The translations under genes and the position numbers were made by a program. Below the pieces are notes generated by a model. That model ran no database searches and was not told the DNA's origin. It saw only the letters and a list, made by a program, of their open reading frames with translations. 64,000 nt of DNA from Planococcus sp. CP5-4_YE. GTDB taxonomy: Bacteria; Bacillota; Bacilli; Bacillales_A; Planococcaceae. The DNA is taken from the NCBI RefSeq assembly GCF_019042655.1, contig NZ_JAHPZO010000001.1, positions 310,001 through 374,000 on the forward strand, in the 5' to 3' direction. Below are positions 50,325-58,390 of this stretch, in pieces (position 1 is the first letter of the stretch; every line of letters starts with the position of its first letter).

Positions 50325-51944
50325 TTAAAGAATGACAATTTTGTGGGTGTTATCATATTTCATCGGTAGCGCTAATAGGTCTTCTACTAAAGCTTTGCCA
50401 TATTGGTTCAAATAAGGGACCGGGTTATATATCCGCTCCTGCAACCCTGATTCGGGCAACAAGGCATTTTCAATCGCTGCGAGTTGGTTGAACTGCGTGC
50501 TGTTCTGGATCGCCATTTCATCTTGCAACTTGTGTTTCAGGAAGTCGAGCTGTTTCAAATGGATGCGTAAGTTCTTCTCGGCTAAAGGCGTAAGACCGGC
50601 ACTGACTGCACTAAAACGATTGATCAGTTCTTCGTAGTCTTCAGACAAGCCTTGTTTGACTTTATCAATTTTCGCTTCTGTCTCGGCATCTCTTATGTGG
50701 TCGAATAGTTCATTGCGCAGCTGCGGGATTTTCCGCTCGACGACAACTTCTTCGAAACTTAAGTCTCGTTTCTCCAATAGCGACGCAGTCCGGCGGTCGA
50801 CCAAACTGACACTGAGCCTTGGCATAACAATCGGCATTTCCATTCCCATGACTTCGAATGCGCCTTTTAACGCCGCCCAATATGCGATTTCGCCTGGCCC
50901 TCCGACAAAAGCGAGCACCGGAAAGACGAGATCCTGCATCAACGGCCGTGTCACAACATTATTGCTGAGTCGCTCCGGCTCAGTCTTGGCAATTTCCAAG
51001 AGTTCCTGTTGTGTGTAGGTGAGCGACGTATTCTTGACGACAAAACGGCTTCCGTCCCGCTCAAGCAATAGACGTTCGCCTTCGATCGTGATGAAGAGAT
51101 GCGCCGCCTCCTCTTTGGCATCGATCCCTGCTGTATAGCCGTCCTCTTGAAGCGACGTTTCGGTTTCCACGACCGTTTTCGCTATCGCTTGGCTGTTTTC
51201 AACGATCTTTGAGAAAAATTTTGATTCATAGGCACGCAATTGTTCGTAGGCAGCGTCGATATAAAGCAGGCCTTCTTTTTCGAAGAAATGGTTGAGCAGA
51301 CTCGCAAAAAATGCCGTAAATGTATCGGCTTTCTCCAGATGGGCAAATACTAAGGAATGAACTTCCTTTGTATGGGCGGTTTCAGGCAAGCTGCGGAAAT
51401 ATTCTTCCAAAAACGACTCGATTTCATCAGCTTTAAGCGGCGCGTGTGAAGCAGCGCATTTTCCGAGTTTGGCATGCGGGTAATTCAGTTTTTCGACACG
51501 CCCGTTCGTTTCACGGTATATATGGCAGATTTCCGCCAAATCATGATCTTCCCCGGCGATCCAGAACACCGGCACGACCGGTGTCTCCAATTTTTCAGAA
51601 GCTTCTTTCGCCAATAAAATCGCAGAAATCGCTTTATGCACCGTATACATTGGACCAGTCAAAAGGCCAGCCTGTTGGCCCGTCACGACGACCGATGCGC
51701 CTTCTTCAAAATACGCCAAATTTTGTTTGGACGCTTCAGATATACCGAAAGGCTCCATATAGTCTGAAATGATGGATGACAGTTTTTTTCGGTCGACCGG
51801 ATGGCTTTCCAGGTTTTCAAGCCTTCTACAGGCTTGTTCCAAAGAAGGCTTATAGGAAAAGTATTGAACTATCTTTTGTTCTTCGTTCGTATAATCAGCC
51901 ATCAATTTGGAGGATGGCGGTATGTATTTCTCCTCTAATTTCAT
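50325..51944 (-). CDS. bshC: Bacillithiol biosynthesis cysteine-adding enzyme BshC
   Basis: Putative ligase adding cysteine to glucosaminyl-malate, the last step of bacillithiol synthesis. The 539-residue protein matches the family over its full length: VVVTGQQAGLLTGPMYTVHKA, VPVFWIAGEDHDLAEI, the ALTEFVGGPGEIAYW-like FVGGPGEIAYWA, and a long coiled coil near the C-terminus. Adjacent mraZ downstream is the Bacillus order (yllA-yllB). It indicates that this organism uses bacillithiol as its thiol buffer. Confidence 0.95.
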   Translation of the reverse strand: MKLEEKYIPPSSKLMADYTNEEQKIVQYFSYKPSLEQACRRLENLESHPVDRKKLSSIISDYMEPFGISEASKQNLAYFEEGASVVVTGQQAGLLTGPMYTVHKAISAILLAKEASEKLETPVVPVFWIAGEDHDLAEICHIYRETNGRVEKLNYPHAKLGKCAASHAPLKADEIESFLEEYFRSLPETAHTKEVHSLVFAHLEKADTFTAFFASLLNHFFEKEGLLYIDAAYEQLRAYESKFFSKIVENSQAIAKTVVETETSLQEDGYTAGIDAKEEAAHLFITIEGERLLLERDGSRFVVKNTSLTYTQQELLEIAKTEPERLSNNVVTRPLMQDLVFPVLAFVGGPGEIAYWAALKGAFEVMGMEMPIVMPRLSVSLVDRRTASLLEKRDLSFEEVVVERKIPQLRNELFDHIRDAETEAKIDKVKQGLSEDYEELINRFSAVSAGLTPLAEKNLRIHLKQLDFLKHKLQDEMAIQNSTQFNQLAAIENALLPESGLQERIYNPVPYLNQYGKALVEDLLALPMKYDNTHKIVIL

Positions 51945-51981
51945 GAAGTTGAATCCCCTTTTCGCTTTACATTCAAAGACT

Positions 51982-52010
51982 ACTATAACAAAAGGAGGAT
52001 TGCTTGAGAA
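51982..52010 (-). promoter_or_regulatory. Candidate promoter of bshC
   Basis: TTCTCA at 52010-52005 and TATAGT at 51987-51982, 17 bases apart, between the DUF3397 gene and bshC. Confidence 0.45.
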
Positions 52011-52019
52011 AAAATCCGC

Positions 52020-52400
52020 CTAGCGGAATGATTGGACTGCTAAATAGATGAGCCCCGCTAGCCAAGTGGCGCCATAAATTGCAGATAAAGCCAAAAAACA
52101 AATGCGCCAGACTTTACGCAGGAACTTGACTACTTCCAGCTCTTTTTGAATCTTCCATTCACGGATTAGCAAAAAAATCGCAAATAAGAGCGCCGCCAGG
52201 AAGATGAAAGACTGGACTTCCAAGCCGAACAGCAATTCAATCGATGCGGGCACAGAGAAGAATAATAGAAAAGCCGTGACATCGGCCGCAATTCCGAGCG
52301 CCTTGCGTTTTTGGGATTTATAGGTCAATGCGTAGACAAATACAAATAAGATAAATGGGACGTAAAGCAGCACGCTCCCGGCGGTAGATATCCATTCCAT
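52020..52400 (-). CDS. DUF3397 family membrane protein
   Basis: A 126-residue protein of four hydrophobic helices (VLLYVPFILFVFVYALTY, AADVTAFLLFFSVPASIELL, SFIFLAALLFAIFLLI and the last IYGATWLAGLIYLAV) with basic residues between them. It matches the small DUF3397 family found beside panE/bshC in Bacillales; function unknown. The start shares one base with the stop of the PanE-like gene (TGATG). Confidence 0.8.
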   Translation of the reverse strand: MEWISTAGSVLLYVPFILFVFVYALTYKSQKRKALGIAADVTAFLLFFSVPASIELLFGLEVQSFIFLAALLFAIFLLIREWKIQKELEVVKFLRKVWRICFLALSAIYGATWLAGLIYLAVQSFR

Positions 52401-53257
52401 CAGTTTTCCTCAACAGTTTTCAATAAATGATAGAACGCTTTGAATAATGGCAGATCCAGTTTCGAAATCTGCAGTATATACAGCATCAGCCCATCCACAT
52501 CCATCGGGTCCCCGGCCATACGGTCTGCAAGCATGGAAGATATTTCTTCCGGGCGTGACGCGCAATAGGCAGCGACGCGCTCGATCGGCTGCAGGCTTTC
52601 AATTTGCGGAAACGCCAAATACAACTCGTTATATAAATTACGGAACAGTTCGTAGGCATTAGGATTGGTGATCAAACGGCCTTTTTCGATTTTCATCAAC
52701 GCCGTTAACGGGTTAATGAGGCTGTCACGCAATAGCTGCTCGAACAGACGGTTCTCAATATCCGTGGTCCACTTCACAGTCATTTGATCCACTTTTGTGA
52801 GCGCTTTGAATTGCGCAGGCTCACCTTTCAATACGCCAAGGCTAAGCTGTGGCAATTTTGTGTAGTTAATTTCATGTGCATTGACTTTAACTGCATCACA
52901 ATCCAGTGTAGCGGCCGCGATTTGGCGATGTGCCAATAAACGGGCTTTTTCGACATAGAGCATCCCTTGCTGGACAAAGACAAGCGGATTACTCGGCCGA
53001 CGGATTTTCAACAGCCTTAATATAGGCGGCAACTCTTCTGAATGAACCGTAATAAATATATAAGCATCTGGGTCCACCTGTTCCAAATCGGTGTAGACGG
53101 GAATTTTCTGTTGTTCTTTTCCGCATATTAGCCCATGCGCGTTAAGGTCAGCAGCTTGTTCTTCGTTGGTGATGACGAGTTGAACATCACCTTCTTTTTT
53201 CAGTAAATGTGCAAGCAGCAATGCCTGGGCGTTTCCGCCGATAATTGCGAATTTCAT
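52400..53257 (-). CDS. Ketopantoate reductase-family protein (PanE/YlbQ-like), active site altered
   Basis: A 285-residue protein with the PanE two-domain layout and the conserved INPLTALM block at 181-188. PanE normally reduces ketopantoate with NADPH for coenzyme A synthesis. Here the key positions differ, as I align them by eye with E. coli PanE: the nucleotide loop reads GGNAQA instead of GxGxxG, the HNG/QNG asparagine is Gln97, the catalytic lysine (Lys176) is Gln174, Asn180 is Asp178 and Glu256 is Asp253. The frame is intact, so it may be a non-catalytic or repurposed paralogue. ATG at 53257 follows AAAGGAGGGG. It is coupled to the DUF3397 gene. Confidence 0.82.
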   Translation of the reverse strand: MKFAIIGGNAQALLLAHLLKKEGDVQLVITNEEQAADLNAHGLICGKEQQKIPVYTDLEQVDPDAYIFITVHSEELPPILRLLKIRRPSNPLVFVQQGMLYVEKARLLAHRQIAAATLDCDAVKVNAHEINYTKLPQLSLGVLKGEPAQFKALTKVDQMTVKWTTDIENRLFEQLLRDSLINPLTALMKIEKGRLITNPNAYELFRNLYNELYLAFPQIESLQPIERVAAYCASRPEEISSMLADRMAGDPMDVDGLMLYILQISKLDLPLFKAFYHLLKTVEEN

Positions 53258-53320
53258 GGAAACCCCTCCTTTTTCAGAGCAATCGTGGTAAGCAGACATC
53301 CATTCTCTTAGGCGTCTGCT

Positions 53321-53353
53321 AAAAAAGAAGCCTGCCTTATTAGGCAGACTCCA
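53321..53353 (-). terminator. Terminator of the acyl-CoA carboxylase operon
   Basis: AGTCTGCCT pairs with AAGGCAGGCT around a three-base loop, followed by TTCTTTTTT on the minus strand, 14 bases after the carboxyltransferase stop. Confidence 0.9.
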
Positions 53354-53366
53354 CGTCTATTACTCA

Positions 53367-54917
53367 TTATACAGGAATGATCGGATGTTTTCGATATGGC
53401 AATGGCAAATCTTTCGTCGCGTAAATCGACAAGCGCTTGGACAATTCCTCGCGAAGTGCATACGGCGCGACGATTTCATCGACAATGAGCTCCGATGCCA
53501 ACCGATAAATATTAATTTCTTCCTTGTATTCCTGGTGTTTTTGTTGGACATAGGCAAGGCGTTCTTTCGGGTCTTCGATCGCTTCGATCTTGTTGGAGTA
53601 GACCGCATTGACTGCCGCTTCAGGGCCCATGACGGCAATTTGTGCTGTCGGAAGCGCAATGCATACATCCGGCTCAAAGGCAGGACCAGCCATTGCATAC
53701 AAACCAGCGCCATATGCTTTACGCACGACGACTGAAATCTTCGGCACAGTAGCCGCACTCATTGCCGAGATGAATTTAGCGCCGTGGCGAATGATGCCTG
53801 CGCGTTCCACTTTGGTGCCGATCATAAATCCAGGCACATCTGCCAAGAATAAGAGTGGGATTGAGAATGCATCACATAAGTTGATGAACTTGGCGCCCTT
53901 GTCCGCAGAATCCCCAAACAACACGCCGCCTTTCACTTTCGGCTGGTTGGCGATGATGCCGACCGCTTGCCCGTCGATGCGTGCAAGGCCGGTGATCAAT
54001 TCCGGCGCGAAAAGTTTTTTGATGTCGAAGAAGCTGTCTTCATCGATCAATTGGTCGATCAATTCATACATATCAAACGGCGCGTTCTGGTTTTCCGGAA
54101 TGATGTCTTCCAGGCTGCGGCCCGCTTTTTTCGCTTTCGCTTCGATCACTTCAGGCTTGCCGGCAAAATTCGCCGGGAAGAATGCCATATAGCGGCGTGC
54201 TTCCGAGATCGCTTCTTCTTCAGTAGATACTAAGACATCACCGACACCGCTGACGGTACAGTGCATGCGGGCGCCGCCCATCTCCTCGAGCGACACTTTT
54301 TCACCGATGACTTTTTCCGCCATGCGCGGCGAACCTAGATACATCGATGCGTTGCCTTCAACCATGATGACGATATCGCAAAATGCAGGGATATAGGCCC
54401 CGCCTGCAGCAGATGGGCCGAACAATAAGCAAACTTGCGGCACCATGCCGGACATGCGTACTTGGTTATGGAAAATGCGTCCTGCACCGCGGCGGTTTGG
54501 GAACATTTCCAATTGATCGGTAATGCGGGCTCCGGCAGAGTCGACCAAATAGAGCATCGGCACTTGCATTTTTTCAGCCGTTTCCTGGATACGGATAATT
54601 TTCTCAACTGTCCGTGAACCCCATGATCCAGCTTTTACAGTAGAATCGTTCGCCATGACGCAGACAGTTTCGCCGTTCACTTTACCGATTGCCGTGACGA
54701 CACCATCAGCAGGTAAATCACTCGCTTCAACGTTTGCGAAGCGTCCGTCTTCAATATAATCGCCGTCATCAAAAAGTAAATTCAAACGGTCTCTGACGAA
54801 TAGTTTATTGCTTTCTTTCAATTTCTCATGGTATTTCTCCTGGCCCCCTGCGAAAATCTTGGAAAGTTTTTCTTCGAGCCGTGTATTATATCCCGTTGTT
54901 TCAGTCGTTTTCGTCAT
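53367..54917 (-). CDS. Acyl-CoA carboxylase carboxyltransferase subunit (YngE type)
   Basis: Transfers the carboxyl group from carboxybiotin to an acyl-CoA. The 516-residue protein has two crotonase-fold halves: first the GVVTAIGKVNG and DSAGARITDQLEMFPNRRG region with GPSAAGGAYIPAF, then GIIANQPKVKGGVL, LFLADVPGFMIG and RKAYGAGLYAMAG with ALPTAQIAVMGPEAAV. Relatives include propionyl-CoA, methylcrotonyl-CoA and methylmalonyl-CoA decarboxylase subunits; by eye it is nearest B. subtilis YngE of the leucine-degradation operon, but the substrate is unproven. ATG at 54917 with GGGG eight bases upstream; a GTG three codons earlier overlaps that site. Confidence 0.9.
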   Translation of the reverse strand: MTKTTETTGYNTRLEEKLSKIFAGGQEKYHEKLKESNKLFVRDRLNLLFDDGDYIEDGRFANVEASDLPADGVVTAIGKVNGETVCVMANDSTVKAGSWGSRTVEKIIRIQETAEKMQVPMLYLVDSAGARITDQLEMFPNRRGAGRIFHNQVRMSGMVPQVCLLFGPSAAGGAYIPAFCDIVIMVEGNASMYLGSPRMAEKVIGEKVSLEEMGGARMHCTVSGVGDVLVSTEEEAISEARRYMAFFPANFAGKPEVIEAKAKKAGRSLEDIIPENQNAPFDMYELIDQLIDEDSFFDIKKLFAPELITGLARIDGQAVGIIANQPKVKGGVLFGDSADKGAKFINLCDAFSIPLLFLADVPGFMIGTKVERAGIIRHGAKFISAMSAATVPKISVVVRKAYGAGLYAMAGPAFEPDVCIALPTAQIAVMGPEAAVNAVYSNKIEAIEDPKERLAYVQQKHQEYKEEINIYRLASELIVDEIVAPYALREELSKRLSIYATKDLPLPYRKHPIIPV

Positions 54918-54945
54918 TTCTTCCACCCCTTTGGATTCAAATGCC

Positions 54946-55161
54946 TTATTCGCCGAGCGTCACCAATGTGTCTCCTTCGTTGACAAAGCTGCCAACTTCC
55001 ACATCAACTTTTTCAACGTTTCCGCCAAATTCCGCTTCTACCGGAATCTCCATTTTCATCGATTCAAGGGTCATGACGGTTTGGCCCGCGGATACGGAAT
55101 CCCCTTCGGATACTGCAATGTTCAAGACCGTTCCGGCCATAGATGCTGTTAGTTGTTTCAT
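54946..55161 (-). CDS. Biotin carboxyl carrier protein (biotin/lipoyl attachment domain)
   Basis: A 71-residue single biotinyl domain that swings the carboxyl group between biotin carboxylase and carboxyltransferase. The biotinylated residue is Lys36 in ESMKMEI. The ATG at 55161 overlaps the biotin carboxylase stop by four bases (ATGA); the longer frame would lie inside that gene. It resembles YngHB of B. subtilis, a free-standing domain with no N-terminal extension. Confidence 0.93.
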   Translation of the reverse strand: MKQLTASMAGTVLNIAVSEGDSVSAGQTVMTLESMKMEIPVEAEFGGNVEKVDVEVGSFVNEGDTLVTLGE

Positions 55162-56507
55162 ACTGTTTTTTCCTCCTTTTGTTGTGTAAGCCACTGAGCC
55201 AATACAGCGGTCGCATAATTTCCTTCTATAAATGATTTGGATTCAATGAATTGGTCGAAGAGCGGCAAATTGGTCTTCACGCCTTCAATCACCGTTTCAT
55301 CAAAGAACTTCCTGGACTTCTCCAAGACCTCTTCTCGCGAAGCTCCTGTCAAAATCACTTTGGCGATCATCGGATCATAAAATGGCGTCACTTTATTGCC
55401 TTGTTCGTATCCCGTTTCAATGCGCGCCCCAGTGCCCCATTTCAAGATGGACAAGGTTCCTGGCGACGGGAAGAATGTTTTTGGGTCTTCCGCATAGATT
55501 CGGTATTCGATCGAATGCCCAGTCGTCTGGATGGTGTCTTGTGCCGGCAATGTTTCGCCCCTTGCCACATTCACTTGCCATTCAACCAAGTCGATCCCCG
55601 TCACTTCTTCGGTAATGGGATGTTCCACTTGCAGGCGGGTGTTCATTTCCAGAAAATAGAAATCGTTATTCTCATCGACGATGAACTCGACTGTTCCTGC
55701 ATTTGTGTAACCGACCGCACGAGCCGCTTGAACAGCTGCTTCACACAACTTGGTTCTAGCGGATTCCGGCAAATCCGGAGACGGTGATTCTTCGATGACT
55801 TTTTGGTTGCGGCGCTGTACAGAGCAGTTGCGCTCGTACAAGTGGACAATATTGCCTGACTCGTCGCCGAAAATCTGAACTTCGATGTGGCGTGCATTAG
55901 CGATGAATTTCTCCAGATAGACGATGTCGTTTCCGAAGTAGGCTTTGGCACGGTTTTTGACCGAATCAAACTGTTGAGTGAGCGCTTGCTCATTTTCACA
56001 CAGCACCATGCCGATGCCGCCGCCTCCAGCACTCGCTTTCAACATCAGCGGGTAGCCGATCTCTTTCGCTTCCATGACAGCCGCATCAATATCTGATACC
56101 CCCTCAGCTGTCCCTGGAACGACGGGCACGCCGGCTTGTTTCATTGTGTGCCGGGAGCCAAGCTTATCGCCCATCGTGTCGATGACTTCAGGATTAGGGC
56201 CGATGAAAATCAGTCCCGCTTCTTTGACTTTACGCGCGAAATCCGCATTTTCCGATAATAGGCCATAGCCTGGGTGGATCGCTTCAGCGTTGCGCTTTAC
56301 TGCTTCTTCAATGATTTTATCTGCTTGTAAATACGATTGCGCGACCGGGTTAGGGCCGATCGCTGCCGCTTCTGTCGCTTCACTCACATATGGCAGTTCC
56401 CCATCCGCCTCGGAGTGGATTGCGACTGTTTCGATGCCGAGGCGGTCGCATGTGCGGATAATGCGCCGTGCAATTTCGCCCCGGTTGGCAATCAGGATTT
56501 TTTTCAT
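55158..56507 (-). CDS. Biotin carboxylase subunit of acyl-CoA carboxylase
   Basis: ATP-grasp enzyme that carboxylates biotin. The 449-residue protein opens with ILIANRGEIARRIIRTC and has AIHPGYGLLSENADFA, the glycine-rich ATP loop KASAGGGGIGM, CSVQRRNQKVIEE, and the active-site FLEMNTRLQVEHPITEEVTGIDLV. ATG at 56507 is chosen; the 13-codon longer frame has no better site. First gene of the three-gene carboxylase operon. A second, fatty-acid-synthesis AccC would be expected elsewhere in the genome. Confidence 0.93.
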   Translation of the reverse strand: MKKILIANRGEIARRIIRTCDRLGIETVAIHSEADGELPYVSEATEAAAIGPNPVAQSYLQADKIIEEAVKRNAEAIHPGYGLLSENADFARKVKEAGLIFIGPNPEVIDTMGDKLGSRHTMKQAGVPVVPGTAEGVSDIDAAVMEAKEIGYPLMLKASAGGGGIGMVLCENEQALTQQFDSVKNRAKAYFGNDIVYLEKFIANARHIEVQIFGDESGNIVHLYERNCSVQRRNQKVIEESPSPDLPESARTKLCEAAVQAARAVGYTNAGTVEFIVDENNDFYFLEMNTRLQVEHPITEEVTGIDLVEWQVNVARGETLPAQDTIQTTGHSIEYRIYAEDPKTFFPSPGTLSILKWGTGARIETGYEQGNKVTPFYDPMIAKVILTGASREEVLEKSRKFFDETVIEGVKTNLPLFDQFIESKSFIEGNYATAVLAQWLTQQKEEKTV

Positions 56508-56541
56508 GTATGAAATACCCCCTAAGTTTTCTCCCTTCTCT

Positions 56542-56571
56542 AGCATATACGAATTTTGTAAGCGATTTCAA
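56542..56571 (-). promoter_or_regulatory. Candidate promoter of the acyl-CoA carboxylase operon
   Basis: TTGAAA at 56571-56566 and TATGCT at 56547-56542 with an 18-base spacer, about 35 bases before the biotin carboxylase start. Confidence 0.65.
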
Positions 56572-56645
56572 CTATTGAAAAAAATATTTTCCATAATGTT
56601 CCGTCTGTTCGGTTCTGTTACGCGGTGAAGCTGTTGTTGATCCAT

Positions 56646-56678
56646 AAAAAATAAGCCCCCTCAGGAGACTTATTTTTT
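56646..56678 (-). terminator. Terminator after the crotonase-fold gene
   Basis: AAAAAATAAGTCTCC pairs with GGGGGCTTATTTTTT around a short loop, overlapping the stop codon. It separates this gene from the carboxylase operon. Confidence 0.92.
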
Positions 56679-57422
56679 ACTTTTGTTCAGGAATCCGTCC
56701 ACGGCCTGATGATGAGCTTCTTCTGCCCACAATCTGGCGCACTCACGGATCTCCTGATCGACCCGCTGCTTTAAATTTACTTCCTGCCATTTACGTATCG
56801 CGATCTCTTTATAAGCCCGGTGTACGGACGGCAGTAAACGGTCCATTGATGCCAGGAATTGTTCGATATCCCCGTCCTCTTCGATGATGGCACTGGCCCA
56901 GCCGTTCTCAAGCAGTTCACCTGCCGAGTAGGCACGCGCATCGCTGAGCATTTTGAGTGCCGCATCATGCTTCAAAGTTTCAAAAAGATAGGTGCCGCCT
57001 CCCCAGCCGCTCGTGATGGCCAGCGTTCCTTGAATAAAGCCGCATTTGGCATGGCTCTTCACCAGCCGGTAATCGCACGCTGTCGCAATCTCACAGCCCC
57101 CACCGACTGCGGTGCCGTTGACGAGCGCGATGACCGGGACAGGAATCGTCTTGATGCGATACAAAGCTTCGCCCATGCGGCTGAGCATCGGCCAAGCCTG
57201 CTGTTCGGTTTTCAGTTTATGGAACACGGACAAGTCGCCGCCTGAACAAAATGCCTGCTCGCCTGTTGCCGTGATGATGACATAGCGGATGTCTTCTTCC
57301 CTGGCGCGGTTAGCTAGTTCTTCAAACCCTTCCATCACTTCGTTGTTGATGGCGTTGCGGATATCGGGCCGGTCGATCGTAAACGTCATTACCTGATTTT
57401 TCGTTTCGATTATGTATGCCAT
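56670..57422 (-). CDS. Crotonase-fold protein resembling ethylmalonyl-CoA decarboxylase (ECHDC1-like)
   Basis: A 250-residue enoyl-CoA hydratase/isomerase-fold protein with the oxyanion-hole motif FCSGGDLS (58-65) and GGGCEIATACDYRL, where Glu111 equals hydratase Glu144. The second hydratase glutamate (Glu164) is replaced by Gln131 in GFIQG, so water addition is unlikely. The following SGWGGGTYL and AALKMLSDA resemble the SWGG and QALKVLSG blocks I recall from ECHDC1, which decarboxylates ethylmalonyl- and methylmalonyl-CoA. ATG at 57422 follows AGAGGTGA. It is bracketed by terminators and lies just upstream of the acyl-CoA carboxylase operon. Function is inferred. Confidence 0.72.
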   Translation of the reverse strand: MAYIIETKNQVMTFTIDRPDIRNAINNEVMEGFEELANRAREEDIRYVIITATGEQAFCSGGDLSVFHKLKTEQQAWPMLSRMGEALYRIKTIPVPVIALVNGTAVGGGCEIATACDYRLVKSHAKCGFIQGTLAITSGWGGGTYLFETLKHDAALKMLSDARAYSAGELLENGWASAIIEEDGDIEQFLASMDRLLPSVHRAYKEIAIRKWQEVNLKQRVDQEIRECARLWAEEAHHQAVDGFLNKSKK

Positions 57423-57469
57423 GTTTTGACTCACCTCTGGCTCTAGTTTACCTGTTTTTCGGCAAATGA

Positions 57470-57509
57470 AAAAGGTTATCCAGAGCCATGGCCTCCAGAT
57501 AACCTTCTT
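57470..57509 (-). terminator. Terminator of yceD-rpmF
   Basis: AAGGTTATC and GATAACCTT pair as the base of a long hairpin with further pairing inside, followed by TTTTT on the minus strand, 17 bases after the rpmF stop. Confidence 0.9.
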
Positions 57510-57525
57510 CTAAGCAAATACTGTT

Positions 57526-57702
57526 TTATTTGCTAGCTACTACTTCTTTGCCTTTGTATGATCCACATGCTTTGCAGACATGGTGAGCCAATTTACTTTC
57601 GCCACAGCTTGGGCACGCTACCATACCAGGTACGGAAAGCTTGAAATGCGTACGGCGTTTTCTTTTAGCGGTTTTGGATGTTCTTCTGAACGGTACAGCC
57701 AT
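57526..57702 (-). CDS. rpmF: 50S ribosomal protein L32
   Basis: A 58-residue ribosomal protein: N-terminal [20 protein letters not shown] and a C-terminal zinc ribbon with cysteine pairs CPSC and CKAC, so this is the zinc-binding form. AAGGAGGTG precedes the ATG at 57702. It forms the conserved yceD-rpmF pair, 24 bases apart. Confidence 0.97.
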   Translation of the reverse strand: MAVPFRRTSKTAKRKRRTHFKLSVPGMVACPSCGESKLAHHVCKACGSYKGKEVVASK

Positions 57703-57726
57703 TGGTGACACCTCCTTACAATGATT

Positions 57727-58263
57727 CTATTCATCTGTCTGATCGAAATACTTGGCTAAATCAGCCAGTCTTGGATCCGGTTTTGATTGTGCTTCTTCCT
57801 TCTCGGCCTGAACTTCTTCGTCTGACAAATAAGACCAGTCATTGCCGCCTTTGATGACGGTTTTTTCCGAGTCTTCCTTAAAGACCTGTATTGGGACTTC
57901 AAGGGCGATCAGCTCTTCTAAAATCGGCTGAAGATTAATGACTTCAGTCGTTACCGTGTGGACATATTCGTCCTCGCCTTCTTCACGGCCTTTTTCAGAC
58001 CAATCGAAGATTTCCACAGTGTCGATGCTGATCGGGTATTCGACATCTTCCCAAGTTCTCGCACAGGGCAGCGTAAGCGTCCCTTCAAGATGAAGCATGC
58101 ACGTCATTTGTTGCGAACCAATCGTACAGTGTCCTGTGACGTGTATGGGAGATACGGCGCGAATATCGCTATTGCGCTTTTTCGCCTCATCCAATTGAAC
58201 ATACTGGTCAATTGGCATCCCGTCATTACGATACTTTTGTAGCTGTTGAATCGCTATTTTCAT
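57727..58263 (-). CDS. ylbN: YceD family protein YlbN (DUF177)
   Basis: A 178-residue protein of the DUF177/YceD family, found next to rpmF in most bacteria and linked to 23S rRNA processing or accumulation. Conserved features are HCTIGSQQMTCMLHLEGTLTLPCARTWE with its two cysteines and EEVINLQPILEELIALEVP-like helix, then PDPRLADLAKYFD at the C-terminus. TGAGGTGA precedes the ATG. It is driven by a perfect-consensus promoter. Confidence 0.93.
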   Translation of the reverse strand: MKIAIQQLQKYRNDGMPIDQYVQLDEAKKRNSDIRAVSPIHVTGHCTIGSQQMTCMLHLEGTLTLPCARTWEDVEYPISIDTVEIFDWSEKGREEGEDEYVHTVTTEVINLQPILEELIALEVPIQVFKEDSEKTVIKGGNDWSYLSDEEVQAEKEEAQSKPDPRLADLAKYFDQTDE

Positions 58264-58291
58264 AAGTAATCACCTCAAGACAACAAAGTTG

Positions 58292-58320
58292 ATTATATAA
58301 TGTAGAACAAACGATGTCAA
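58292..58320 (-). promoter_or_regulatory. Consensus sigma-A promoter of ylbN-rpmF
   Basis: TTGACA at 58320-58315 and TATAAT at 58297-58292 with a 17-base spacer: a full match to the vegetative consensus, about 30 bases before ylbN. Confidence 0.95.
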
Positions 58321-58329
58321 GAAAAAATC

Positions 58330-58359
58330 TTGTCACCATAATTCGCTCATCGTTATACT
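58330..58359 (+). promoter_or_regulatory. Candidate promoter of tmcAL
   Basis: TTGTCA at 58330-58335 and TATACT at 58354-58359 with an 18-base spacer, about 30 bases before tmcAL. It stands back to back with the ylbN promoter, the two -35 elements nine bases apart. Confidence 0.8.
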
Positions 58360-58390
58360 AGAACTAATCATACCAAAAGAAGGTGCTGTA

